Part shown: positions 39,843 through 48,021 of the stretch, in pieces
Layout of the letters: each line of letters starts with the position of its first letter
Numbering within the stretch: the stretch's first letter is position 1
Assembly (NCBI RefSeq): GCF_027886425.1
Contig: NZ_CP115671.1
Coordinates: 682,001 to 746,000 of the forward strand
Origin: Brevundimonas vesicularis
GTDB lineage: Bacteria; Pseudomonadota; Alphaproteobacteria; Caulobacterales; Caulobacteraceae
Direction: 5' to 3'
Length of the DNA stretch: 64,000 nucleotides
Notes under the pieces: generated by a model
The model's input: only the letters and a program-made list of their open reading frames with translations
Databases searched by the model: none
Told to the model about the DNA's origin: nothing
Translations under genes and position numbers: made by a program

Positions 39843-42020
39843 GTGAAAGTCGCCTCGGTCCTCATTCCACTGCCGGTGCCGGAGGCCTTCGACTACGAGG
39901 TTCCCGAGGCGCTGAGCCTGGCCCACGGAGATTTGGCGCGGGGCGATCAGGTCGTCGTGCCGCTGGGGCCGCGCCTGATCCGGGGCGTGGTGTCCGAGGT
40001 GTTCGAAACCACAGGCTCAAACCGGCGACTGAAGGCGATCGACAGCCGCCTGGATGATCCGCCCCTGCCGGCGGGCGTGATGGATTTCGTCGAATGGGCC
40101 GGACGCTGGACCCTGTCGGCGCCCGGCGAGATGGCGGCGACGGCGCTGAAGGGCTTGCGCGCGCCTCGGCCCCGGCCGGAACGCCGGGTGCGACGCTTGG
40201 GCGAGCGGTCCCCGTCGCGCGCCACCCCGGCGCGGACGGGCGTGCTGGAGGCCCTGGGCGATCGCGCCATGCCGCCGGCCGATCTGGCGCGGGCGGCGGG
40301 CGTGTCGTCGGGCGTGGTCAAGGGCCTGATCGATGAGGGCGTGCTGGAGATCATCGAGATCGCGGCCGAGGCGGCGTTCGACCGACCCGATCCCGACCAC
40401 GCGCCCGCATCGCTGAACGGCGATCAGGCGGCGGCGGCGACAGCCCTGGCGGCGGGTGTGACCGGCGGCGGTTTCCGGCCCTTCCTGCTGGACGGGGTCA
40501 CGGGGTCGGGCAAGACCGAGGCCTATCTGGAGGCGATCGCGCGGGTGCTGCGGGCTGATCCGGCTGCGCAGATCCTCATCCTGTTGCCCGAGATCGCCCT
40601 GACCCAGGCCCTGATCGAGCGGATCACGGCGCGCTTCGGCGCCGCCCCGGGCGAATGGCATTCCGGCGTCGCCCCGCCGCGCCGCCGCCAGGTGTGGGAG
40701 GCGGTCGTCGCCGGGCGCTGCAACATCGTGGTCGGGGCGCGCTCGGCCCTGTTCCTGCCCTTCGTCAACCTGCGCCTGATCGTGGTGGACGAGGAGCACG
40801 ACGGCTCGTTCAAGCAAGAAGAGGGGCTGGTCTATCACGGCCGCGACCTGGCCGTGGCGCGGGCGCGGATCGAGGGGGCGGCGGTGGTCCTGGCCTCGGC
40901 GACGCCGTCGCTGGAGACGCTGTGGAACGCGCAGAGCGGGCGCTACGACTGGCTGAAGCTGGGCGCGCGGCACGGAACGGCGGTCCTGCCGGACATCGCC
41001 CTGCTGGACCTCCGTCAGAACACGCCCGATCCGCAGACCTGGCTGTCGCAGCCTCTGCGCCTGGCCATCGGCGAAACCTTGCTGCGAGGTGAGCAGACCC
41101 TGCTCTTCCTGAACCGGCGCGGCTATGCGCCCGTGGTCCTGTGCCGCGCCTGCGGCCATCGGCTGACGGCGCCGGACACCGACAGCTGGCTGGTCGAGCA
41201 TCGGTATACCGGGCGGCTGGTCTGTCACCTGACCGGCTTCTCGATGGCGCGTCCCAAGCTGTGTCCCTCGTGCGGTGCTGAGGATTCGTTGGTCTCGGTC
41301 GGACCAGGGGTCGAGCGGGTCGAGGAAGAGGTGCGCCAGCTGTTCCCCGAGGCGCGCACGGCGGTCTTCAGCTCCGACACCGCGCCGGACGCGCGGTCGG
41401 CCCGCGCCTTGATCCAGAAGATGACGGACGGGGAGATCGACATTCTGGTCGCGACGCAGGCCGCGGCCAAGGGCCACAACTTCCCGCGCCTGACCCTGGT
41501 GGGCGTGGTGGATGCGGATCTCGGGCTACGCGGCGGCGACCTGCGCGCGGCCGAGCGGACCTATCAGCTTTTGGCCCAAGCGACCGGGCGAGCAGGGCGT
41601 GCGGATCGGCCGGGGCGGGCGCTGCTTCAGACCTGGACGCCCGAGCACCCGGTGCTGATGGCGCTGGCAGCCGGTGATCGTGACTCCTTCGTGGAAGCCG
41701 AGATGGCCGAACGCGAGGCTGCGTCCCTGCCGCCCTATGGCCGGCTGGCGGCGATCATCCTGTCCAGTGAGAATGCGGCCGCCGTCGAGAAGACGGCGAA
41801 CGACCTGGCCCAGGCCATTCCCAACGCCGAGCGGCTGGAGGTCTATGGCCCGGCCGATGCACCGCTGGCCCTGGTGCGGGGGAGGCGGCGCAAGCGGCTG
41901 CTGGTGCGGGCCGACCGGGATGTGAACCTCCAGGCCTTTTTGAGAGCCTGGCTTCAGCGGGTGAAGGTGCCGGGGTCGGTCCGCCTGACGGTGGACGTGG
42001 ACCCCTACTCGTTTCTCTAG
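39843..42020 (+). CDS. priA: Primosomal helicase PriA (replication restart)
   Basis: A 725-aa superfamily 2 helicase that reloads the replisome at stalled forks. The N-terminal DNA-binding domain (~1-110) precedes Walker A (GVTGSGKT, Lys224) and the DEEHD box. The zinc region differs from the family: Cys434 and Cys437 (CRAC), Cys461, Cys474 and Cys477 (CPSC) are present, but the second CxxC is APDTD and the third pair has only its first Cys (CHLTGF). Helicase motifs after it (ATQAAAKGHNFPRLTLVGVVDAD; QATGRAGRADRPG) are intact. GTG start at 39843 with GGAGG donated by the flanking repeat. Confidence 0.94.
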   Translation: MKVASVLIPLPVPEAFDYEVPEALSLAHGDLARGDQVVVPLGPRLIRGVVSEVFETTGSNRRLKAIDSRLDDPPLPAGVMDFVEWAGRWTLSAPGEMAATALKGLRAPRPRPERRVRRLGERSPSRATPARTGVLEALGDRAMPPADLARAAGVSSGVVKGLIDEGVLEIIEIAAEAAFDRPDPDHAPASLNGDQAAAATALAAGVTGGGFRPFLLDGVTGSGKTEAYLEAIARVLRADPAAQILILLPEIALTQALIERITARFGAAPGEWHSGVAPPRRRQVWEAVVAGRCNIVVGARSALFLPFVNLRLIVVDEEHDGSFKQEEGLVYHGRDLAVARARIEGAAVVLASATPSLETLWNAQSGRYDWLKLGARHGTAVLPDIALLDLRQNTPDPQTWLSQPLRLAIGETLLRGEQTLLFLNRRGYAPVVLCRACGHRLTAPDTDSWLVEHRYTGRLVCHLTGFSMARPKLCPSCGAEDSLVSVGPGVERVEEEVRQLFPEARTAVFSSDTAPDARSARALIQKMTDGEIDILVATQAAAKGHNFPRLTLVGVVDADLGLRGGDLRAAERTYQLLAQATGRAGRADRPGRALLQTWTPEHPVLMALAAGDRDSFVEAEMAEREAASLPPYGRLAAIILSSENAAAVEKTANDLAQAIPNAERLEVYGPADAPLALVRGRRRKRLLVRADRDVNLQAFLRAWLQRVKVPGSVRLTVDVDPYSFL

Positions 42021-42029
42021 AGGCGGAAG

Positions 42030-42425
42030 TCAGACCGCCATGACGGTGCCGAGCAGCAGGCGGGCGCCGGCGCGGCCCAGGGTGGCGTTAGTCGCCGCCT
42101 GAAGCGCGGCCGACAGCTGGTCGATGTCGGGCACGACGCCGGGACGCAGGCCGTTGGCAAAGCGCTGGGCGGCGGTGTTGTAGGCGGCGCGCAGGCGCGG
42201 CGCGGACTGCTGGGCGCGGGTGCGAAGGGTCGCATCGGGCACATCGACGCCGAGTTCGATGGTCAGCACGCCCCGACGACCGTTCGCCTGAAGGATCGAG
42301 GCGGTGATGACTGGCAGCCGGATATAGGTGTCGGCCGACGGCGCCGCGCCGCCGCTCGAAGCGCGGGCGGAGGTTGAGGCGGCCGTCGCGACGACGGCGA
42401 GACCGAGTAGAGCGCGGCGTTCCAT
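42030..42425 (-). CDS. Hypothetical exported protein
   Basis: A 131-aa protein. The N-terminus MERRALLGLAVVATAASTSARA is a signal peptide with a twin-Arg start. The mature part is beta then helical (YIRLPVITASILQANGRRGVLTIELGVDVPDATLR; residues ~34-68) and ends in a hydrophobic GARLLLGTVMAV. The pattern somewhat recalls small FliL-like or Tat-exported Caulobacterales proteins; I do not assign a function. It converges on priA and diverges from ahcY, so it could share the 42475-42492 palindrome. Confidence 0.7.
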   Translation of the reverse strand: MERRALLGLAVVATAASTSARASSGGAAPSADTYIRLPVITASILQANGRRGVLTIELGVDVPDATLRTRAQQSAPRLRAAYNTAAQRFANGLRPGVVPDIDQLSAALQAATNATLGRAGARLLLGTVMAV

Positions 42426-42474
42426 GACGAGGTCTCTACCGGCCAGGATTTAAGAAACTGCTGAGCCTGGATCG

Positions 42475-42492
42475 CATAAGGATATCTTTATG
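42475..42492. promoter_or_regulatory. Palindromic operator candidate upstream of ahcY
   Basis: An 18-bp near-perfect palindrome (8 of 9 half-site positions) centred on GATATC at 42481-42486, about 70 bp upstream of the ahcY start. It is AT-rich in a GC-rich setting. ArsR-family SahR-type repressors control ahcY and methionine-cycle genes in proteobacteria and bind such palindromes; the assignment to SahR is inference. Confidence 0.45.
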
Positions 42493-42560
42493 TGTTTGTT
42501 GATACTCGACGCGCGCCGGGCTATGAGGGCCCAAACTCATTGCGGCCGGGAGCCCAAGCC

Positions 42561-43952
42561 ATGACCGACTACATCGTTCGCGACATCACCCTGGCCGATT
42601 GGGGCAACAAGGAAATCGAGATCGCGGAAACCGAAATGCCGGGCCTGATGTCCCTGCGTGACGAGTTCGGCGCCAGCCAGCCGCTGAAGGGCGCCCGCAT
42701 CGCCGGCAGCCTGCACATGACCATCCAGACGGCGGTCCTGATCCAGACGCTGGAAGCCCTGGGCGCCGAAGTGCGCTGGGCCTCGTGCAACATCTTCTCG
42801 ACCCAGGACCACGCCGCCGCCGCCATCGCCGCCAACGGCACGCCGGTGTTCGCCACCAAGGGCGAGACGCTCGAGGAATACTGGGACTACGCCCACAAGA
42901 TCTTCGAATGGGCCGACGGCGGCTACCCGAACCTGATCCTGGACGACGGCGGCGACGCGACCCTGCTGTGCGTGCTGGGTCCGAAGGCCGAGAAGGACAT
43001 CTCGGTTCTGGCCAATCCCCAGAACGAAGAGGAAGAGGCTCTCTTCAAGGTCATGAAGCGCTATCTGGCTGAGAAGCCCGGCTTCTATTCGGCCATCCGC
43101 GACGCCATCGGCGGCGTGTCGGAAGAGACGACCACGGGCGTGCACCGCCTGTATCAGATGGCCGAAAAGGGCGAGCTGCCCTTCCCCGCCATCAACGTCA
43201 ACGACAGCGTCACCAAGTCCAAGTTCGACAACCTGTACGGCTGCCGGGAATCGCTGGTCGACGCGATCCGTCGCGGCACCGACGTCATGCTGTCGGGCAA
43301 GGTCGCGGTCGTCTGCGGCTACGGCGACGTGGGCAAGGGCTCGGCCGCCTCGCTGCGCCAGGGCGGCGCCCGCGTGATCGTGACCGAGATCGACCCGATC
43401 TGCGCCCTGCAGGCCGCGATGGAAGGCTATGAGGTCCAGACGCTGGACGACACCGCCGGCCGCGCCGACATCTATGTGACGACGACCGGCAACAAGGACG
43501 TCATCACCGTCGACCACATGCGGCAGATGAAGAACAACGCCATCGTCTGCAACATCGGCCACTTCGACTCCGAGATTCAGGTCGCCGGCCTGAAGAACTT
43601 CAAGTGGGACGAGATCAAGCCGCAGGTCCACCACGTCGAGTTCCCGGACGGCAAGAAGATCATCCTGCTGTCGGAAGGCCGCCTGGTGAACCTGGGCAAC
43701 GCCACGGGTCACCCCTCCTTCGTGATGTCGGCGTCCTTCACCAACCAGACGCTGGCCCAGATCGAACTGTGGACCAACGCCGACAAGTACGAGAACAAGG
43801 TCTACACCCTGCCCAAGCACCTGGACGAGAAGGTCGCCATGCTGCACCTGGCCAAGCTGGGCGCCAAGCTGACCGTCCTGACCAAGGACCAGGCTGACTA
43901 CATCAACGTGCCGGTCGAAGGCCCGTTCAAGGCGGATCACTACCGTTACTAA
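42561..43952 (+). CDS. ahcY: S-adenosylhomocysteine hydrolase
   Basis: A 463-aa NAD-dependent enzyme that splits S-adenosylhomocysteine to adenosine and homocysteine, relieving methyltransferase inhibition. The substrate part contains GSLHMTIQTAVLIQTLEALGA and CNIFSTQDHAAAAIA, the NAD-binding part VCGYGDVGKGSAASLRQGGARV, and the C-terminus PVEGPFKADHYRY ends in the Lys/Tyr that reach the partner subunit's cofactor. Codon use is strongly biased toward C-ending codons, as in a highly expressed gene. Start at 42561; the earlier frame begins inside the operator candidate. A hairpin follows the stop. Confidence 0.97.
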   Translation: MTDYIVRDITLADWGNKEIEIAETEMPGLMSLRDEFGASQPLKGARIAGSLHMTIQTAVLIQTLEALGAEVRWASCNIFSTQDHAAAAIAANGTPVFATKGETLEEYWDYAHKIFEWADGGYPNLILDDGGDATLLCVLGPKAEKDISVLANPQNEEEEALFKVMKRYLAEKPGFYSAIRDAIGGVSEETTTGVHRLYQMAEKGELPFPAINVNDSVTKSKFDNLYGCRESLVDAIRRGTDVMLSGKVAVVCGYGDVGKGSAASLRQGGARVIVTEIDPICALQAAMEGYEVQTLDDTAGRADIYVTTTGNKDVITVDHMRQMKNNAIVCNIGHFDSEIQVAGLKNFKWDEIKPQVHHVEFPDGKKIILLSEGRLVNLGNATGHPSFVMSASFTNQTLAQIELWTNADKYENKVYTLPKHLDEKVAMLHLAKLGAKLTVLTKDQADYINVPVEGPFKADHYRY

Positions 43953-43967
43953 GCTCTCCCCGAGGCT

Positions 43968-44015
43968 GGAACCGCGAGGTTCCCAGTGACGAGGGCGTCT
44001 TCGGACGCCCTCGTC
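43968..44015 (+). promoter_or_regulatory. Two hairpins enclosing the start of the YhiN-like gene
   Basis: GGAACC at 43968-43973 pairs with 43978-43983 (GCGA loop). A 12-bp perfect stem, 43988-43999 with 44004-44015, is capped by TTCG and formed by codons 1-10 of the next gene. The GAGG site (43976-43979) lies in the first hairpin. They could limit translation of the flavoprotein or act as a partial stop for ahcY transcripts. Confidence 0.5.
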
Positions 44016-45206
44016 GACGTCCTGGTGGTTGGGGCCGGCGCGGCCGGGATGATGGCCGCCATCGAGGCCGGGCGACGCGGGCGCCGGGTCAGGGTCGTGG
44101 ACCATGCCGACCGGCCCGGCGAGAAGATCCGCATCTCGGGCGGCGGACGCTGCAACTTCACCAATCTGGGCTGCGGACCGGCGAACTTTCTGGGCGAGAA
44201 CCCCCGGTTCGCGACCTCGGCCCTGCGCCGCTACACCCAGCACGACTTCGTCAAGCGCATCGATAGGGCCGGGATCGCTTGGCACGAGAAGACGCTGGGC
44301 CAGCTGTTCTGCGACGACAGCGCCAAGCAGATCGTCCGTATGCTGACCGACGACATGGCGGCGGCGGGCGTGACCCTGAGCCTGAAGACCGGGGTGGAGC
44401 GGATCGCACGATCCGGCGAGGGCTTCACGGCGATCCTGTCGGACGGATCACAGGTCACGGCGGCGTCGCTGGTCGTGGCGACGGGCGGCAAGTCGATCCC
44501 CAAGATGGGGGCGACCGGCTGGGCCTATGAGGTCGCGCGCCAGTTCGACATTCGCGTCACCGAGACCCGGCCGGCGCTGGTCCCCCTGACGTTCGAGGCG
44601 GGACTGCTGGAGACGCTGACGCCGTTGGCGGGCGTGGCGGTGGACGCCTCGGTCGCCTCGGCGCCCGAAGGGGCCAAGGCGCGCAAGGCCAGCTTCAACG
44701 AGGCCATGCTGTTCACCCACCGCGGCCTGTCGGGTCCGGCCATTCTTCAGATCAGCTCCTACTGGCGCGAGGGCGAGGCGGTGGTGGCCTCGATGGCGCC
44801 GGGCCGCGACGTGTTCGAGGAGTTGAAGGCGGCCAAGGCGTCGAACGGAAAACAGGCGGTGCATACGGCGCTGGGCCATATCGTGCCGCGTCGTCTGGCC
44901 GAGAGCCTGTGCCAGCGCGAAGGGGCGGCGGGCAATCTGGCGGACCTGTCGGACAAGGTGCTGCGGCGACTGGATCAGGCGGTCAACGCCTGGGCGGTCA
45001 AGCCGGTGGGGTCCGAAGGTTACAGGACCGCCGAGGTGACGCTGGGCGGGGTCGATACGGCCGCGCTCGACCAGCAGACGATGCAGGCCAAGGCGGTTCC
45101 GGGGCTGTATTTCATCGGCGAGGCGGTCGATGTGACCGGCTGGCTGGGCGGCTATAACTTCCAGTGGGCCTGGTCGTCGGGCTGGGCCGCCGGGCAGGTC
45201 TGCTAG
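43986..45206 (+). CDS. NAD(P)/FAD-dependent oxidoreductase (YhiN/HI0933 family)
   Basis: A 406-aa flavoprotein of the HI0933/aminoacetone oxidase-like family. The FAD dinucleotide motif VVGAGAAGMMAAIEAGRRG lies at residues 14-32, followed by the family signature EKIRISGGGRCNFTN, and the C-terminus GEAVDVTGWLGGYNFQWAWSSGWAAG is diagnostic. Family members may act in rRNA or tRNA modification or as oxidoreductases; the reaction is not established. The GTG start at 43986 is forced because the FAD strand begins at residue 12; the start region is buried in strong hairpins. It lies 33 bp after ahcY. Confidence 0.88.
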   Translation: MTRASSDALVDVLVVGAGAAGMMAAIEAGRRGRRVRVVDHADRPGEKIRISGGGRCNFTNLGCGPANFLGENPRFATSALRRYTQHDFVKRIDRAGIAWHEKTLGQLFCDDSAKQIVRMLTDDMAAAGVTLSLKTGVERIARSGEGFTAILSDGSQVTAASLVVATGGKSIPKMGATGWAYEVARQFDIRVTETRPALVPLTFEAGLLETLTPLAGVAVDASVASAPEGAKARKASFNEAMLFTHRGLSGPAILQISSYWREGEAVVASMAPGRDVFEELKAAKASNGKQAVHTALGHIVPRRLAESLCQREGAAGNLADLSDKVLRRLDQAVNAWAVKPVGSEGYRTAEVTLGGVDTAALDQQTMQAKAVPGLYFIGEAVDVTGWLGGYNFQWAWSSGWAAGQVC

Positions 45207-45661
45207 AATTTTTAAGGTGCAATCTGTGCACTTTGGCCGGCGGGTCCGCTGACAAAAACACCGTCTAATTCGTCTAATCTGTCTAATTCGGCGCAGGTTC
45301 TGGCGGCGCGCGAAGATGTCAAAGACCGGGGCGCCATTCTAACACGGTTTGCGACCATGACCGGCAAAGGGTCGCTGGTCGATCGTAAGGCACGGTAAAG
45401 GCGCGCAATCGTCATCGCCGATAGGATGGCAGGGGCGGCCGAAGCGCCTGCGGCCCCGCGACGCATGGCGGCGGGCGGCGACGGCGCCTAGCTTGATGAG
45501 GCGGAACGGGCCCCTCTGGCGTTCTCGCGGTCTGGCGTCCCCCTTCCTTGCGCCGGATCGTGCGACGCGATGTCGGACCGCAAGGGCGTGTCGATGCGGC
45601 GAAGCTTTCCCCTCCTGGCCTGTCGCATCGACCGCCCATTCTTTTTCGATCGGAGCCCGAC
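45207..45661. other. Gene-poor stretch with short repeats
   Basis: This 455-bp gap has no convincing gene. It holds a GTGCA-N5-TGCAC inverted repeat (45217-45231) right after the flavoprotein stop, three tandem 9-bp repeats (45263-45289), and a GC hairpin (GGCCG/CGGCC) near 45437-45456. Open frames crossing it on the minus strand look like shadows. It presumably carries the promoter of the zf-TFIIB gene. Confidence 0.5.
45263..45289. repeat. Three tandem 9-bp repeats
   Basis: GTCTAATTC, GTCTAATCT and GTCTAATTC follow each other without gaps; copies 1 and 3 are identical and copy 2 differs in its last two bases. They are AT-richer than the surroundings. They could be a binding array or simple slippage. 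Confidence 0.7.
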
Positions 45662-46042
45662 ATGCCTCTTCTGATGTGCCCCAACGACAACGCCGCCATG
45701 CAGACGCTGGAGCGCAACGGCGTTCAGTTCGACATGTGCCCCGACTGCCGGGGTGTCTGGCTGGATCGCGGCGAGCTGGAAAAGCTGATGGCGGCCGCCG
45801 TCGAGGAGGGCCGCGCCACGGCCCCGGTCGCGCCCGCGCCGCAGGCCTATGCGCCGCCGCCTCAGCCCTATGCCCAGCCGCATGCTCACCCTCAGGCCCA
45901 ACCGTGGGGCGGCGGGGCGTCGCAGCCGTATCGCGACGATCGGGGCTACCGGAGCGACAAATACCGCGACGACCGGCATCGCGACGACGACTATCGCTAC
46001 AAGAAAAAGAAGCGCGACAGCATCTTCGATATCTTCGACTGA
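45662..46042 (+). CDS. zf-TFIIB domain protein
   Basis: A 126-aa protein. The first 45 residues form a zinc finger of the TFIIB type (MCPNDN ... MCPDCRGVWLDRGELEKL). A Pro/Ala/Gln/Tyr-rich middle follows, then a His/Arg/Asp/Tyr repeat-like region (YRDDRGYRSDKYRDDRHRDDDYRY), a basic KKKKR patch and a final DSIFDIFD. The tail looks disordered. GGAG precedes the ATG. Function unknown; such proteins are widespread small zinc proteins. Confidence 0.85.
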   Translation: MPLLMCPNDNAAMQTLERNGVQFDMCPDCRGVWLDRGELEKLMAAAVEEGRATAPVAPAPQAYAPPPQPYAQPHAHPQAQPWGGGASQPYRDDRGYRSDKYRDDRHRDDDYRYKKKKRDSIFDIFD

Positions 46043-46048
46043 GGTCGG

Positions 46049-47767
46049 CTAGGCCGCCAGACCCGCCTGCTGCATCAGACCTTTCAACGCCGCGACGTTT
46101 TGCGGGGCGGCGGTCAGGGCTGTGCGGACGTCGGGCGAGCGCAGCAGCTTGATGGCCTCGGCGCGGGCCCGGTCGGCGACGGGGCCGAGCGGGCCGGCTT
46201 CACCGGTGGCCAGTTTCAGCAGGGCCGTCAGCTTTTGAGGCGCAGCCGCCTGGGCGCGGACGATCTGGGCGATCAGATGGGCGTCGGCCTCCAGATTGGC
46301 GCCGACCGCGCCGATGGCGTCCAAGATCTGGGTCTGGTCGTGATCGGCCAGATGCGCGGCCTGAACCGAGCGTTGAAGCCGGGCCAGTGTGGCCAGCTTG
46401 TGCGAGGCGCTGGGGCCGCCCGGGACGGACTGGCGGATCTCGGTTTCGAAACGCAGCGAGCCGATGCAGGCGCTGAGCCAGCGCGCGGCGGCGCGCTTGT
46501 TGGCCCCGCCGGTGACGTTCTCGCACAGGCGGGTCAGCTGCTCGGCCTCGGCCAGGACCGTCGGGCAGGGGTTGACGTAGGCGCCGACGAAATCGGCCGT
46601 GACCAGGCTCTTGGAGCGTTCGACGAAGGCGGTCTGGACCTCTTCCAGCGTCAGCAGGCGTCCGGCCGAGGCCGTCAGGGCCATGGCCAGCAGACGCAGG
46701 ATGTCGATCTCTCCGACCGGATCATGGGGGCGGAGGCGGCGCTGGCTGGTCAGTTCGCGGGTGACAAGGCGAGCCAAGGATGCGGCCAGCAGCGGAAACT
46801 CACCCGAGGCCAGATGCAGGCCCAGGCGCGCGGCCGGTCCCTCGACTTGGGGCATCATCAGGGCGAGGCGCGGGTCCATCCGCAACAGGGCGTCCATCTC
46901 CTCCGGCGCGACCATGCGGACGATGGCCGCCAGATTGGCGCCCTGATCCAAGGACGGACCCAAAATCTCGGTCAGGTTGGTGCGCACGGCCAGCATTTCG
47001 GCGACGATCTGCTCGACCACCACCACGACCAGGGCGCGCGGCGGGCCGTCGGCGGGCGCGGCGTCCATCAAATCCATCAGGACGGTCAGGCGATCGCGGG
47101 CGCCGCGCCGATCCTTCAGCGCGCCGGCGACCACCCCGCCCATGCGCAGCGCCCGATCCGGCGCGCCGGTCAACCGATGCGCCAGATCGGCGATGGAGCG
47201 GTCGTCCAGCGCGGGGAACAGGCCGTCGCGTCCGGCCTTGCGCAGCCGGGCCATCGCCTGTTCGGTGAGCTTTTGATAGTGGCGCACGACGCCGTGCACC
47301 TCCTGGCCCGTGGCCTGGCTTTCGGGGACCGCGACCTTCTGAATGGCGTGCTGGAGCTCGACCCCGGCCGCCTCCAACCGTTCGGCCACATCGGGGCGGT
47401 GCAGCAGTTCGAAGGCGGTCACGCCCTCGCGTTTCAGCCAGTCCTCCAGCACCCGGCCGATCAGGGCGCGGGCATGGGGCGAATAGAGTTCGGCCGGACT
47501 GCTGCAGGCCGGCGGGACCGCCTTGTCGGCGACCTTCTTTTTTCGCTCCTCCGGCGCGCCCAGCGTCAGGATGGTCAGAGAGCTGAACTCCATCGTCTCG
47601 GGGTCCAGCGTCTCCTTGGTCACGCGCGAGGCGATGGCGAGACGATCCTGAAGCTGCTCCTCGGCGGTCTCGATGGCGTGTTTGCGATCTTCGGTCGCGA
47701 TCAGCAGCGTCCACGACGACGGGGCGCTCTTGCGGACATAGACTTCGTAATGGATCGGACCCGCCAT
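46049..47767 (-). CDS. Large uncharacterised helical protein
   Basis: A 572-aa protein with no family I recognise. The N-terminal ~75 residues (IHYEVYVRKSAPSSWTLLIATEDRKHAIETAEEQL) look like a small alpha/beta domain. The rest is Ala/Leu-rich helices suggestive of a HEAT-like or bundle scaffold. No signal peptide, although the stretch RALVVVVVEQIVAEML is hydrophobic. I choose the ATG at 47767 (AGGA 7 nt upstream) over one 15 bp earlier. It lies back-to-back with chvI-chvG across a 254-bp promoter region, which hints at a link to that pathway. Confidence 0.75.
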   Translation of the reverse strand: MAGPIHYEVYVRKSAPSSWTLLIATEDRKHAIETAEEQLQDRLAIASRVTKETLDPETMEFSSLTILTLGAPEERKKKVADKAVPPACSSPAELYSPHARALIGRVLEDWLKREGVTAFELLHRPDVAERLEAAGVELQHAIQKVAVPESQATGQEVHGVVRHYQKLTEQAMARLRKAGRDGLFPALDDRSIADLAHRLTGAPDRALRMGGVVAGALKDRRGARDRLTVLMDLMDAAPADGPPRALVVVVVEQIVAEMLAVRTNLTEILGPSLDQGANLAAIVRMVAPEEMDALLRMDPRLALMMPQVEGPAARLGLHLASGEFPLLAASLARLVTRELTSQRRLRPHDPVGEIDILRLLAMALTASAGRLLTLEEVQTAFVERSKSLVTADFVGAYVNPCPTVLAEAEQLTRLCENVTGGANKRAAARWLSACIGSLRFETEIRQSVPGGPSASHKLATLARLQRSVQAAHLADHDQTQILDAIGAVGANLEADAHLIAQIVRAQAAAPQKLTALLKLATGEAGPLGPVADRARAEAIKLLRSPDVRTALTAAPQNVAALKGLMQQAGLAA

Positions 47768-48021
47768 GGGGCGATCCTGCATCCCAAGCCTTTAAGGCGA
47801 GGTTTTCGAAGGCGGAATGTTTCTGCCGCGCCGGAGGAAGGCGGTGCGCGCGTTGAAATGAGGCGGCGCCGTGACCATCTGACTGTCACCGAACCGCTTT
47901 CGGGTTGCAGGCGATTTTCATTCGGCCCGAAACGCTCTAGCCCTAATGTGACCGAGATCGAACGGTTACGCTTGCTGTGCGTTCTCGCTCGCGGGAACGT
48001 AAAGTTCAGGAGAAGACACCC

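Noticed and set aside
45212..45979. Minus-strand frames across the 45.2-46.0 kb gap
   Set aside because: They lack ribosome-binding sites and overlap the well-supported zf-TFIIB gene on the other strand.
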